A stretch of 64,000 bases of DNA from positions 62,001 to 126,000 of the forward strand of contig ONQD01000001.1 in NCBI GenBank assembly GCA_900319865.1, read 5' to 3'. The position numbers and the translations under genes were made by a program. Origin of the DNA: an uncultured Bacteroidales bacterium. Its GTDB lineage: Bacteria; Bacteroidota; Bacteroidia; Bacteroidales; P3. The notes beneath the pieces are model-generated. The model did no database searches and had not been told where the DNA came from. It saw only the letters and a list, made by a program, of their open reading frames with translations. The stretch's first letter is position 1. Each line of letters starts with the position of its first letter. Positions 27,530 through 36,543 of the stretch are shown here, piece by piece.

Positions 27530-28774
27530 ATGAAACTGAAACGAGTAGTAGTCACCGGTCTCGGCTCACTTACTCCTATTGGCAACAATGTGCCCCAATT
27601 GTGGGATGCGTTGTTACGAGGGGTAAGTGGAGCCGGCCTGATTACACGGTTCGACACCTCCGACTACAAATGTCGCATTGCTGCCGAAGTCAAGAATTTC
27701 GACTCTACTCAATTCTTCGATCGAAAAGAACTCCGCAAACTTGATTTATTCACCCAGTTTGGTCTCGTCTCTACCGACGAGGCTATCCACGATGCCGGTC
27801 TCGACATTGAAAAATTAGATCTTGACCGCATTGGTGTCATTTTTGGCACCGGTATGGGTGGTTGCGAAACTTTCCAAAACGAAATTGTCTCTTTTGCCGA
27901 GTCCCATTTCAACCCTCGTTTCAGTCCTTTCTTTATCACCAAGACCATTGGTGATATCTGTGCAGGACAAATATCCATTAAATACGGTTTCCGCGGCCCC
28001 AACTATTCCACTACGGCTGCATGCGCCACATCGGCCATCGCCATCAGCGATGCTTTCATGCTTCTCCGTTTAGGCAAGGCCGACATCATCGTCACCGGCG
28101 GCAGCGAAGCTCCCGTCATTCCCTGTGGTATAGGCGGTTTTTCCTCCATGCAGGCGCTCTCTACCCGCAACGATGACCCAGCCACAGCTTCCCGTCCGTT
28201 CGACAAGGACCGCGATGGTTTTGTTTTGGGCGAAGGCTCTGGAACCATCATCCTCGAGGAACTAGAACATGCCAAAGCTCGTGGTGCCAAAATCTATGCC
28301 GAACTGACCGGCTGCGGCCTCACTGCCGATGCACATCACATCGCCGCCTCTCATCCCGAAGGTCTGGGCGCCATGAAGGCCATGAAACAAGCCGTCGAGG
28401 AGTCTGAAATGCAACTCTCCGACGTCGACCACATCAACACTCACGGCACATCAACCCCCATCGGCGACATCTCCGAACCCAAGGCTGTTGTCTCGCTTTT
28501 CGGCGATCACGCCAGCAAGATTACACTCAACTCCACCAAATCAATGACCGGCCACCTCCTCGGAGCCGCCAGTGTAATCGAAGCAATTGCAACTGTCCTG
28601 TCTGTCAAGAACGACATTATCCCCCCAACTATCAACCACTTCACCGACGACCCCAACATCCCACCACTCGACTTCTCCTTCAACAAACCTACCCATCGTC
28701 GCGTAGACTTTGCCCTCAACAATGCGTTTGGTTTCGGCGGACACAATGCCTGTCTTGCCTTCCGCAAATATTGA
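27530..28774 (+). CDS. fabF: 3-oxoacyl-ACP synthase II (KAS II)
   Basis: 414 residues with the Cys-His-His triad in the motifs STTAACATSAIAI, INTHGTSTP and MTGHLLGAASVIEA. Condenses malonyl-ACP with acyl-ACP in chain elongation. Two bases separate its stop from the ATG of rnc. Confidence 0.96.
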   Translation: MKLKRVVVTGLGSLTPIGNNVPQLWDALLRGVSGAGLITRFDTSDYKCRIAAEVKNFDSTQFFDRKELRKLDLFTQFGLVSTDEAIHDAGLDIEKLDLDRIGVIFGTGMGGCETFQNEIVSFAESHFNPRFSPFFITKTIGDICAGQISIKYGFRGPNYSTTAACATSAIAISDAFMLLRLGKADIIVTGGSEAPVIPCGIGGFSSMQALSTRNDDPATASRPFDKDRDGFVLGEGSGTIILEELEHAKARGAKIYAELTGCGLTADAHHIAASHPEGLGAMKAMKQAVEESEMQLSDVDHINTHGTSTPIGDISEPKAVVSLFGDHASKITLNSTKSMTGHLLGAASVIEAIATVLSVKNDIIPPTINHFTDDPNIPPLDFSFNKPTHRRVDFALNNAFGFGGHNACLAFRKY

Positions 28775-28776
28775 CC

Positions 28777-29526
28777 ATGTTCCATTTCCGTCGCTACAAA
28801 GGGGAAAACAAAGATTTTTATCTTTTCTTCAAAAACACTCTGGGATTCACTCCCCACAACATCCCTCTCTATCAAATAGCTTTCATCCACAAGTCCAAGT
28901 CTGTCGACACTGGGCAAGGTTGGCGTGTCAATAATGAACGTCTCGAATACCTCGGCGATGCTGTTCTTAGCGCTATCGTGGCCGAATTTCTTTATAAAAA
29001 ATATCCCCACCAGGGAGAAGGATTCCTCACCGAAATGCGTTCCAAACTCGTCAGCCGGGCCAACCTCAACAAACTTGCTCAAAAAATTGGTCTCTCACAA
29101 CTTATCCAATACAACCGTATCTCGCAAGGTGTCTTTAAATCCATCGACGGCGATGCCTTCGAGGCTCTTGTAGGTGCCATCTATCTTGAAAAAGGTTACA
29201 AGTTCACCCGCCGCATCCTTATCAATAAAATAATCAACATCCACCTTGATGTCGATGCAATGGCCCATACTGACTGGAACTTCAAGAGCAAACTCATCGA
29301 CTGGGGACAGAAAAACCACAAGAAAGTCTCCTTCGAAGTCGAGCGCGTTATGTACCAAGGCCATGAAAGCCGCCGTCAATACGATGTCCGCGTCAAAATA
29401 GACGACACCCCAGCCGAGCACGCCATCGAATACTCCATCAAAGCTGCCGAGCAGCTCGCCGCCGAAAAAACCTACAAGAAATACCAGGAGGAAGGTATCA
29501 TTCCGCCCCACACCGACCAACCCTGA
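28777..29526 (+). CDS. rnc: Ribonuclease III
   Basis: 249 residues from the ATG at 28777. RNase III signature NERLEYLGDAVLSAIVAEFL with downstream catalytic Asp/Glu in DAFEALVGAIYLEKG, followed by a C-terminal dsRNA-binding domain (KSKLIDWGQKNHKKVSFEVE to AAEQLAAEKTYKKYQ). Cleaves double-stranded RNA for rRNA and mRNA processing. A TTG six bases upstream that overlaps the fabF stop is a possible but less likely start. Confidence 0.95.
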   Translation: MFHFRRYKGENKDFYLFFKNTLGFTPHNIPLYQIAFIHKSKSVDTGQGWRVNNERLEYLGDAVLSAIVAEFLYKKYPHQGEGFLTEMRSKLVSRANLNKLAQKIGLSQLIQYNRISQGVFKSIDGDAFEALVGAIYLEKGYKFTRRILINKIINIHLDVDAMAHTDWNFKSKLIDWGQKNHKKVSFEVERVMYQGHESRRQYDVRVKIDDTPAEHAIEYSIKAAEQLAAEKTYKKYQEEGIIPPHTDQP

Positions 29527-29868
29527 CCCGCCGCCTCATAAAGGCATCCCCCCTCACATACATCTATCCGTTCACAATAGACACCGGTGCAATTATCACA
29601 CCGTCCCCACCAATTTTTAACATATCCCCTGCCACGTTCATGCCGACGGAGCATCAACGAAGCAACAATGACTCCGACTCCACTCCCTTAACATCCAAAA
29701 TGTCCACTTAAATTTAAAATAAAAATGGCATAATAACCATCCCATCATAAACCGAAAAAATATATGCATTATTGATGATTATGCATGATCATAAAAAGAA
29801 TAGAGTATTAACACAAATCATCACCTCCTTTGGTAATGACTTCTGTGAATATTAAAAGTTGCCTGGTA
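29527..29868. other. Intergenic region, no gene seen
   Basis: 342 bases between convergent rnc and hepT. First half is C-rich without stop-free coding sense, second half AT-rich. No terminator with a clear T-run recognised. Confidence 0.4.
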
Positions 29869-30249
29869 TTATTTTTCTTTCAAAATATTCTCCCACTGCA
29901 CCCAGTCTATCTCATCAAGATATTGTTGAACACGTTTTCGTAATGTTGGTATATCATTAGTGATTATGTTCCACACTACTCGGTTATCAACCCTGTAGTA
30001 TCCATGCACAATATGATGGCGCATGCCAGCAATGTCAGACCATGGTGTTTCACAATGCTTGGAAGTAAATTCATGGCTTAGCTTATATCCTGCTTCGCCT
30101 ATAACCATGGTATAATAAATCAAAGCTCCATATAGTAACTTATCGGATAGAAACCTCTCGAAGTCAACATCCTTTGTATGCTCTATCACAAAGTCGGCTG
30201 CTTCAACGATGTGTTGCAAACGTTCTCGGTCTCTAACTGTTTCTCTCAT
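29869..30249 (-). CDS. hepT: HepT-like ribonuclease toxin (HEPN, DUF86)
   Basis: 126 residues, all-helical HEPN fold with the active-site motif R-x4-H-x-Y at R77, H82, Y84 (MRHHIVHGYYRVD). Family members pair with a nucleotidyltransferase antitoxin that can add AMP residues to the toxin near this motif and so inactivate it. It overlaps the antitoxin gene by 17 bases (30233-30249), the usual order antitoxin first. A role in phage defence or plasmid-like maintenance is inferred from the family. Confidence 0.9.
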   Translation of the reverse strand: MRETVRDRERLQHIVEAADFVIEHTKDVDFERFLSDKLLYGALIYYTMVIGEAGYKLSHEFTSKHCETPWSDIAGMRHHIVHGYYRVDNRVVWNIITNDIPTLRKRVQQYLDEIDWVQWENILKEK

Positions 30250-30529
30250 AGATTAGAATTTTGTCCCGATTGTAACTTTCACGAGCATAGTCGGCAAGTC
30301 CTTCCTCCGTTACCAAATCGACATTTCTGCCCAATAAAGACTCTAAATCATTCCACATCCCGAAGAACTTGAGACCCACGGGTTGGGAATGATCAAGGTC
30401 AATCATCAGGTCAATGTCACTATCGGCATTTTCTTCTCCACGAGCATAAGAACCGAAGAGCCATACCTTATTTACAGGTTTGTCTTTGAAATAACCACTT
30501 AGCAGCAGGATTATGTCCGAAGTACTCAT
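30233..30529 (-). CDS. mntA: MNT-type nucleotidyltransferase antitoxin
   Basis: 98 residues from the ATG at 30529. Minimal nucleotidyltransferase with the signature GSYARGEENADSDIDLMID (residues 26-44), whose Asp residues bind metal. Expected to AMPylate or bind HepT. A TTG-initiated longer form from 30553 is rejected because that TTG lies inside the TATCTTTG promoter box at 30551-30558. Confidence 0.88.
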   Translation of the reverse strand: MSTSDIILLLSGYFKDKPVNKVWLFGSYARGEENADSDIDLMIDLDHSQPVGLKFFGMWNDLESLLGRNVDLVTEEGLADYARESYNRDKILIYERNS

Positions 30530-30550
30530 TACCTTCCATTTTTCATTTTG

Positions 30551-30558
30551 CAAAGATA
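30551..30558 (-). promoter_or_regulatory. -7 promoter box of the mntA-hepT operon
   Basis: TATCTTTG on the minus strand, leaving a leader of about 15-20 bases before the antitoxin ATG. Confidence 0.65.
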
Positions 30559-30665
30559 CAAACTATTTTTGATTTGGCAAAATATTCTATCAATGTCTTA
30601 ACGAGGTTTGGAATATGCATCTATGCTGATTTTGTTCTGTAGTACAGAATACTTTTTCAAAAGGG

Positions 30666-32774
30666 TTACCACTTCAGCCGCATCTGCACTCGCCACTGTT
30701 GGCGGTGATTGCCTTCTATCAACTCGTACCCCGAGCCGAAAGAGTCCTTATCCACATACCCCGTTATGCCGTATTTTATCCCAATGTTCCACCACTTTTT
30801 TATATCATACCGCAGCAACAAATAGCATCTAAAACCCTCATTCTGATACACCATACTGTTCGATTGATATATAAAATCATTCTCCACCGCATATATCCGG
30901 GCCTCATAGTCGTCCACATCACACCACGACACCCTCACCACCGCCGTCAACGGAATCCTCTGTGCCTGATATTGCACATCTTGATACAGCAGCCAACCCC
31001 TGTCCCTCTCCGTAACTTCTCCATAATACAGCGCGTACGCCGCCCGCGAAACAAACTTCCATCCTCCCCTCTCGTAAACCACATCTGCCTGTATCTGATG
31101 TCTGTACACCTGTTCCATCAAATACTTCCCGTCCACCATTGTCGACGGAGTGATATTCCTCCCCTTGTCCTTATACCTATATCGCACATTCACCGTCAAC
31201 CCTTCTATCCTGCTGAATCCTCTCGACAAAGTCAATCTATAATCCTGTCCACGACTCGGTCCATAAACCAAATACTTCATATGCGGGAAATAAAACCAAT
31301 CCGCAGTTGCCACTGCATCTATCCCCAACGGCAATCTCCCCCGATACTGGATCCCGCAACCTATTTCATTCTGCGGACTGCTGTTCTGACCTATGGCATT
31401 GCTGTGAAGATTGTGGTATCTTTCCGAATAATATCGTGTCAAACCGCTCACTCTATGATTGTTGTTTATCACATACTCGCATCCCAGCAATGCTGCCGGA
31501 CTTACATTCTTCTCAACCGTATCCGCAGCCATGTTCACACACACCGCAGCCTCCCCGAACAACAGCACGTTTCTAAACCTGTATCGGAAATCCACCCCTG
31601 CGTTGTAATTCCTCCTCCCTACGAAAGCATTGTCGTTATACACGTATGTGGCCGGCACAATGGTCTTGTCCAGCAACATAGCCACTCCCGTCAGCCCCAC
31701 ACTCAATTCACTCACCCTGTATTCTATATGTCCACCCAACAGGTGTTCCCCCAGCTGGCCCTTCTTGCCTATCTCTGTCTGCGTGCGGTGGTATCCTGAA
31801 TTATAAATACTCTGAACTCTTGGCTCTGCATTCTCCCCGCCTCCACGCGGCAGCGTGGCATCTCTATCCACAAACGAGTAAAAAGCTGTCATCTGCCAAC
31901 TTCTGGCCAACTGCAACGTTGCGGCTCCTCCTCTCAAATAGCCATACTCCATAAAAGCCCCGTTGGGCCTCACCCCCTGTCCCGTCCGGCAGATACTGGT
32001 GCCAACTACCGACCTCCACCCATATCCCGACCACATGGTCAATCCCTGCCCGAATTGGGCGTGATACTGCCCCAACACCAACCGTTTCACATACACATTC
32101 CTTTCCCGTCCCCTCTCCTTCTCGGCATATCTGCCTATATCATTAATCATCAAGCTATAACCATAGAAATCAAATCCCTTCCTTTGGCTCCCGGCAAAGA
32201 AAGCCTCGCCCGGGTCCTTGTCGCCCGAAAGCTGCAGCTGCACCCTCTCTTTGTACTTGTACACATACCGCCACATTACCCTCATATTGTTGCCCTCATA
32301 AATGCTGTCCCTGTATCCCCTTGCCTGCTCCACCGTTCCACCAACTCCCGTCACAAAATTACTCCGTCCCCTTTTGAACAAATCCTTCCAACCCACACTC
32401 TCCCTCTCTTCCACAATCCCGGCCTTCGCCACCGGTCTCAGCATCTCAACCGTAGTGCTGTCAAACCCGTTCACATCATACAGCTCTTCCATACTCAGCA
32501 ACTGACCGTATAGCAATATGTGCACCCTCAGGCTGTTTCTCTGAAACTCGCTCACAAATGGAAATACCGACAGTCCTACTGCCGTATCGTTCACATTCAC
32601 CCTGTTCTCCTGACACTCGGCAAACAGCTCCGTCATTTCCTCCGCCGTCTCATCCTCACCCTCCTCCGACAGCATCTCTATATAGTTACGCCACACATAG
32701 GGCATCAGCTCCTGCGCCCTACCCGTTGCCGCCATCAGCAGCATCACCGCAACTATCAACCACTTACATCTCAT
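30666..32774 (-). CDS. Outer-membrane beta-barrel protein with helix-hairpin-helix N-terminus
   Basis: 702 residues: signal peptide (WLIVAVMLLMAATGRAQ), a helical N-terminal region (about 20-125) with ComEA-like HhH segments (VNVNDTAVGLSVFPFVSEFQ, SMEELYDVNGFDSTTVEML), then a long region of alternating aromatic strands (about 150-702) ending in Trp (RVQMRLKW), as in outer-membrane barrels. This HhH-plus-barrel family is common and uncharacterised in Bacteroidetes; a role in DNA handling at the surface is suggested by the HhH only. Last of three minus-strand genes with 4-base overlaps. Confidence 0.8.
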   Translation of the reverse strand: MRCKWLIVAVMLLMAATGRAQELMPYVWRNYIEMLSEEGEDETAEEMTELFAECQENRVNVNDTAVGLSVFPFVSEFQRNSLRVHILLYGQLLSMEELYDVNGFDSTTVEMLRPVAKAGIVEERESVGWKDLFKRGRSNFVTGVGGTVEQARGYRDSIYEGNNMRVMWRYVYKYKERVQLQLSGDKDPGEAFFAGSQRKGFDFYGYSLMINDIGRYAEKERGRERNVYVKRLVLGQYHAQFGQGLTMWSGYGWRSVVGTSICRTGQGVRPNGAFMEYGYLRGGAATLQLARSWQMTAFYSFVDRDATLPRGGGENAEPRVQSIYNSGYHRTQTEIGKKGQLGEHLLGGHIEYRVSELSVGLTGVAMLLDKTIVPATYVYNDNAFVGRRNYNAGVDFRYRFRNVLLFGEAAVCVNMAADTVEKNVSPAALLGCEYVINNNHRVSGLTRYYSERYHNLHSNAIGQNSSPQNEIGCGIQYRGRLPLGIDAVATADWFYFPHMKYLVYGPSRGQDYRLTLSRGFSRIEGLTVNVRYRYKDKGRNITPSTMVDGKYLMEQVYRHQIQADVVYERGGWKFVSRAAYALYYGEVTERDRGWLLYQDVQYQAQRIPLTAVVRVSWCDVDDYEARIYAVENDFIYQSNSMVYQNEGFRCYLLLRYDIKKWWNIGIKYGITGYVDKDSFGSGYELIEGNHRQQWRVQMRLKW

Positions 32775-33736
32775 GGCACACTTATTTTTATCGGCAGATG
32801 GTCGCTATACCCTCCCAGGTATTTCATCCCCGAATAGGTGCGGAACAGCTTCTTTCCCATATATTTCTCATCGTCTACCATCATAAAGTCGGCTGCAAAT
32901 ATCTCCACATCCAGTTTCCTGTTCGCTATCACTTGGTCTATACACGACCAAGCATCTCTGTATTTGTACGTTCCCGTCCCCTTTTCCACACCCGCCATCA
33001 GGTTGTAAAATCCTTCTGCGTTCCGCTCTCTCTCGCCAAACCCCATCCCAACACTTATCGCTTCCTCCTCGGGTGCGGCATTGAAGTCGCCCACTGCCAC
33101 CACCAACGCCCCTGGGTGCGCCCGTTGCACACTGTCCATCACCGCCCTCAGCCTGCAGGCAATCTTCATCCTCCGGCTCTCGGCCATGTGTCCGTTCAGT
33201 TTCGAAGGCCAATGATTCACCATCACATAGCAGGTGTCCCCCTCGGGCACCACCACTCCCCCAACCATCAATATATCACGTGTATAGAAATGCTCCCCGC
33301 TGTCCGACACCTCTATTCTTCCCTTCTCCAGCACACAGAAACGCTCCCGTCTGTACAGCAATGCACAGTCCACACCCCGCACATCGGGCGATTCATAATG
33401 CACATATTCATACCCACGCTTCCGCAACGGGGTGTATCGGCACAAATCATTCAGCACCCGGTCGTTCTCCACCTCCGCCATTCCCACCAGCACCGGATTC
33501 CCCATTGCCGCTATCATCTTGTATATCTTGTTGCGCTTGTCGGCATACCGCTTGGCCGTCCAGTGGTTGTCTCCCTGGGGCGTGAAGGTGCAGTCGTCCT
33601 TCAGTGTGTCGTGCTGCGTGTCAAAGTAGTTCTCCACATTCCAGAAAGCCATCGTCCAGCGTGCGTCCTCCTGCCCCCAAAGCATGGGCGGGAGCAGAAT
33701 GAGAAGGAGGATGAAAGCCGAACGGCACGTTTTCAT
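32771..33736 (-). CDS. Secreted endonuclease/exonuclease/phosphatase-family protein
   Basis: 321 residues with a signal peptide (RSAFILLLILLPPMLWGQ) and the EEP fold motifs: FWNVENYFDTQHD, GMAEVENDRVL (metal-binding Glu), MVNHWPSKL (catalytic His), AVGDFNAAPEEEAIS (Asp/Asn) and the terminal SDHLPIKI (His). Substrate could be DNA, RNA or a phosphoester; being exported and coupled to a HhH barrel protein, extracellular nuclease is a reasonable guess. Confidence 0.87.
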   Translation of the reverse strand: MKTCRSAFILLLILLPPMLWGQEDARWTMAFWNVENYFDTQHDTLKDDCTFTPQGDNHWTAKRYADKRNKIYKMIAAMGNPVLVGMAEVENDRVLNDLCRYTPLRKRGYEYVHYESPDVRGVDCALLYRRERFCVLEKGRIEVSDSGEHFYTRDILMVGGVVVPEGDTCYVMVNHWPSKLNGHMAESRRMKIACRLRAVMDSVQRAHPGALVVAVGDFNAAPEEEAISVGMGFGERERNAEGFYNLMAGVEKGTGTYKYRDAWSCIDQVIANRKLDVEIFAADFMMVDDEKYMGKKLFRTYSGMKYLGGYSDHLPIKISVP

Positions 33737-34164
33737 GGGTGTCGCTTTTTATCTGCGTGGTTGCGGATATACTCCACCATGCCGATGGCCTCTTCCATAT
33801 CAGTATCCATCAGGACATGGAGAAACTCATGTCCCGGCAGCGTGGTGCGTACTATCACTTGATAGCATTCTCCAGGACCGAAGTCGTTGGAGTTGTTGCA
33901 CGTCACATTCGCAATGCAGCCGTATGGCACTTGGATGCCCGCCAAAACCATAAAGTCCTCATAGAAAAGCAAGGGCATATCGCGTGTCCACAGCATCTGC
34001 TGCGGCTCGCCATAGCGGGCTACCATCGCCTCGCCATACTCCTCGCGCCGCTGCTCTAGTGTCTCATTGGCCTTTGGCTCCACCCGTTTCTTGCTCCACC
34101 AGAAGGCTGCTATGGGCAACAGGGTGAGCAATGCCAGTAAGACGTTTTCCCAAATATCAGACAT
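33733..34164 (-). CDS. Hypothetical protein with N-terminal membrane segment
   Basis: 143 residues. One hydrophobic segment (about 8-23, LLALLTLLPIAAFWW) then a soluble domain with no recognised family (EGMVARYGEP, DFGPGECYQVIVRTTLPGHE). It overlaps the downstream EEP gene by 4 bases and is the first gene of that operon. Confidence 0.7.
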   Translation of the reverse strand: MSDIWENVLLALLTLLPIAAFWWSKKRVEPKANETLEQRREEYGEAMVARYGEPQQMLWTRDMPLLFYEDFMVLAGIQVPYGCIANVTCNNSNDFGPGECYQVIVRTTLPGHEFLHVLMDTDMEEAIGMVEYIRNHADKKRHP

Positions 34165-34184
34165 AAGCAGTGGCTATTGGTAAT

Positions 34185-34217
34185 GTTCGGCGGCGGGCGT
34201 TCCGCCCGCCGCCGAAC
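34185..34217. terminator. Strong GC hairpin downstream of phosphohexomutase gene
   Basis: Perfect 15-bp stem GTTCGGCGGCGGGCG / CGCCCGCCGCCGAAC with a 3-base loop, 10 bases past the mutase stop (minus strand). No T-run, so termination may be weak or the hairpin may protect the mRNA 3' end. Confidence 0.6.
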
Positions 34218-34226
34218 CAAAGGGGA

Positions 34227-35978
34227 CTATGCCAAATTCATCGAGTGCTTTATCTCCTCAATCTTGCCATCCAGCGCGTTGTTCACCTTGTCGAAGTCCT
34301 CTTTGCTCTCCAAGGTACCCTTCACGCCGAAATAGAACTTAATCTTAGGCTCTGTGCCGCTGGGGCGCACGGTCACCTTGTTGCCCTTCTCAGTGAAAAA
34401 CTGCAGCACATTGCTGGCAGGCAGGTCGATGGTCTCTTTCTTGCCCGTAACAAGGTCGGTGCTCTCGTGCAGCTTGTAGTCCTTGATGCAAACCACCTTT
34501 TCGCCGTCTATCTCCTTGGGCGGGTTCTCGCGGTAGTCTTTCATCATTTGCTGAATCTCCTCGGCACCGCTCTTGCCCTTGCGTACTACGCTCAGCAAGC
34601 CCTCTTTGTAGAAGCCGTATTCGCGGTATATGTCCACCAGTACGTCGTAGAAGGTCTTGCCCTGCTCGGCTGCCCAGGCGGCAATCTCGGCTATCATCGA
34701 GCAGGCGGCCACAGCGTCCTTGTCGCGCACAAAGTCGCCAATCATATAGCCGTAGCTCTCCTCGCCACCGCCGATAAACACCTCTTTGCCTTCCAGCTGG
34801 CGAATCTTGTCGCCAATGAACTTGAAGCCCGTCAGCACGTCGTACACCTTCACGCCCACCCGCTTGGCAATGTCGGCGGGCAGCTCGCTGGTGACAATGG
34901 TCTTGACTATAAACTCCTTGCCGGTCAGGCGGCCGGTATCCTTCCACTCTTTCATCAGATAGTATATCAACACACTCATTGTCTGGTTGCCGTTCAGCAG
35001 CATCCACTCTCCGTCGGGGCGTTTCACAGCCACACCCACGCGGTCGGCGTCGGGGTCGCTGGCAAACACGATGTCGGCATTTATCTTCTGAGCCAAATCC
35101 ACAGCCATCTTCATGGCCGCCCGTTCCTCGGGGTTGGGGCTAGGCGTGGTGGGGAAATTGCCGTCAGGTGTGGCCTGTTCCTTCACCACATTCACATTGG
35201 TGAATCCCAGTTTCTCAAGCATACGCGGTATGAGGGTGATGCCCGTGCCGTGCAGCGGAGTGTAGACAATCTTCAGGTCGTGGTGCTTCTTTATCAGTTC
35301 GGGGTGCAGGGAGTTCTGCTCAATGCGGTCCAGATAGACGCTGTCGACATTCTCCCCGATTATCTCGATGTTGGCTTCGCCACCGCTCATCTTCACATCT
35401 TCAAGGCCCTTGATTTTCATCACCTCGTCAATCACATTGGTGTCGTGCGGAGCCACCAGCTGGCAGCCGTCGTCCCAATAGGCCTTGTAGCCGTTATACT
35501 CCTTGGGGTTGTGGCTGGCAGTCACCATCACGCCCGTTTGGCATCCGAAGTGGCGCACGGCAAACGAAAGCTCCGGAGTGGGACGCAGAGCCTCGAACAG
35601 ATATACATGGAAGCCGTTTGCGGCCAACACATTGGCAGTAATCTCGGCAAACTCGCGGCTGTGGTTACGGCTGTCGTGGCTCACAGCGGACTTGATGGGA
35701 TTGGCCGTGGGAAAGCACTTCTTCACATAGTTAGCCAAGCCCTGAGTGGCCATAGCCACCGTGTATTTGTTCATGCGGTTGGTGCCCACGCCCATAATGC
35801 CGCGCAAGCCACCCGTGCCGAACTCCAAACTGCGGTAGAAACTCTCGTTCAGCTCGTTCGGGTTATCCATCATGTCGCGGATAGCCTGTTTGGTCTCCTC
35901 GTCATACTGGCCGTTCAACCAAGTCTTGACGTTTTCTTTTGCCGAAGCATCAATGTTCAGATTCTCGATATTTGTCAT
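34227..35978 (-). CDS. Phosphoglucomutase/phosphomannomutase (alpha-D-phosphohexomutase)
   Basis: 583 residues, typical for the PgcA-like long form. Phosphoserine loop TASHNPKEYNGYKAYW near residue 150, metal-binding loop FASDPDADRVGVAV, sugar-binding loop GGGEESYGYMIGD and phosphate-binding loop VRPSGTEPKIKFYF. Interconverts hexose 1- and 6-phosphates for glycan synthesis. Preceded by a TATCTTTG box at 36026-36033. Confidence 0.94.
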   Translation of the reverse strand: MTNIENLNIDASAKENVKTWLNGQYDEETKQAIRDMMDNPNELNESFYRSLEFGTGGLRGIMGVGTNRMNKYTVAMATQGLANYVKKCFPTANPIKSAVSHDSRNHSREFAEITANVLAANGFHVYLFEALRPTPELSFAVRHFGCQTGVMVTASHNPKEYNGYKAYWDDGCQLVAPHDTNVIDEVMKIKGLEDVKMSGGEANIEIIGENVDSVYLDRIEQNSLHPELIKKHHDLKIVYTPLHGTGITLIPRMLEKLGFTNVNVVKEQATPDGNFPTTPSPNPEERAAMKMAVDLAQKINADIVFASDPDADRVGVAVKRPDGEWMLLNGNQTMSVLIYYLMKEWKDTGRLTGKEFIVKTIVTSELPADIAKRVGVKVYDVLTGFKFIGDKIRQLEGKEVFIGGGEESYGYMIGDFVRDKDAVAACSMIAEIAAWAAEQGKTFYDVLVDIYREYGFYKEGLLSVVRKGKSGAEEIQQMMKDYRENPPKEIDGEKVVCIKDYKLHESTDLVTGKKETIDLPASNVLQFFTEKGNKVTVRPSGTEPKIKFYFGVKGTLESKEDFDKVNNALDGKIEEIKHSMNLA

Positions 35979-36025
35979 AGTCGGGTCCTTTCTATATGGT
36001 GAAACAATTCAAATAAATCAGTCTG

Positions 36026-36033
36026 CAAAGATA
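36026..36033 (-). promoter_or_regulatory. -7 promoter box of the phosphohexomutase gene
   Basis: TATCTTTG on the minus strand, 47 bases before the ATG at 35978. Confidence 0.6.
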
Positions 36034-36208
36034 CACATTATTTTTGAATTATCAGAATTATTTGACGATTACTGAACCTACTTCTGCCCATTGTGCCGAC
36101 ATAAGGCAATACCAGCAACCTTTTGCACATTTGTGCATCAACCCCGCTCCATCACTTCCCTACCCTTCCCATCAACCGAAATAGTCTATTGAAAAAACGG
36201 AGCTTCTC

Positions 36209-36290
36209 CAGCGTAGGTTCGCTGTAGGTTCGATCTACCTTAGCTCTAAGTCCGCCCCCCAGAGCGAACCCACGGCGAACCCAAAAGGGC
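36209..36290. repeat. Imperfect inverted repeat of GGTTCG-type words
   Basis: Left arm AGGTTCGCTGTAGGTTCG near 36214 and right arm CGAACCCACGGCGAACCC near 36264 are imperfect inverted copies (about 14 of 18 matching). Related words recur at 62403-62432. Confidence 0.5.
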
Positions 36291-36325
36291 TCTTCAACGG
36301 GGTTGGAAACGCCCCCGCGCTACAG

Positions 36326-36425
36326 CTACAGTTGCTACAGTTCCTTTTACCCAAAATCGGACATTGGGGTTTAACTCCATTGCGGTACCCATATAAGAAG
36401 TTTTTTCATACTGTAGCAACTGTAG
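36326..36425. repeat. Perfect 16-bp inverted repeat with 68-base spacer
   Basis: CTACAGTTGCTACAGT (36326-36341) and its exact complement ACTGTAGCAACTGTAG (36410-36425). Intergenic, no adjacent transposase. Confidence 0.6.
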
Positions 36426-36543
36426 CGTAGCACCCGACTCATCAAGCTACCCACTGAATCTGGAAAAAACAGTCAACCAATTTCATGTAAAGTCATAAGT
36501 GTCAATGAGCCATCACACACACTGTAGGTGGGTCATTTTTGTC

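Noticed and set aside
34170-36002. 610-codon open frame on the plus strand
   Set aside because: Antisense shadow of the phosphohexomutase gene, whose motifs are complete; the plus-strand product is His/Leu/Val-rich without domains.
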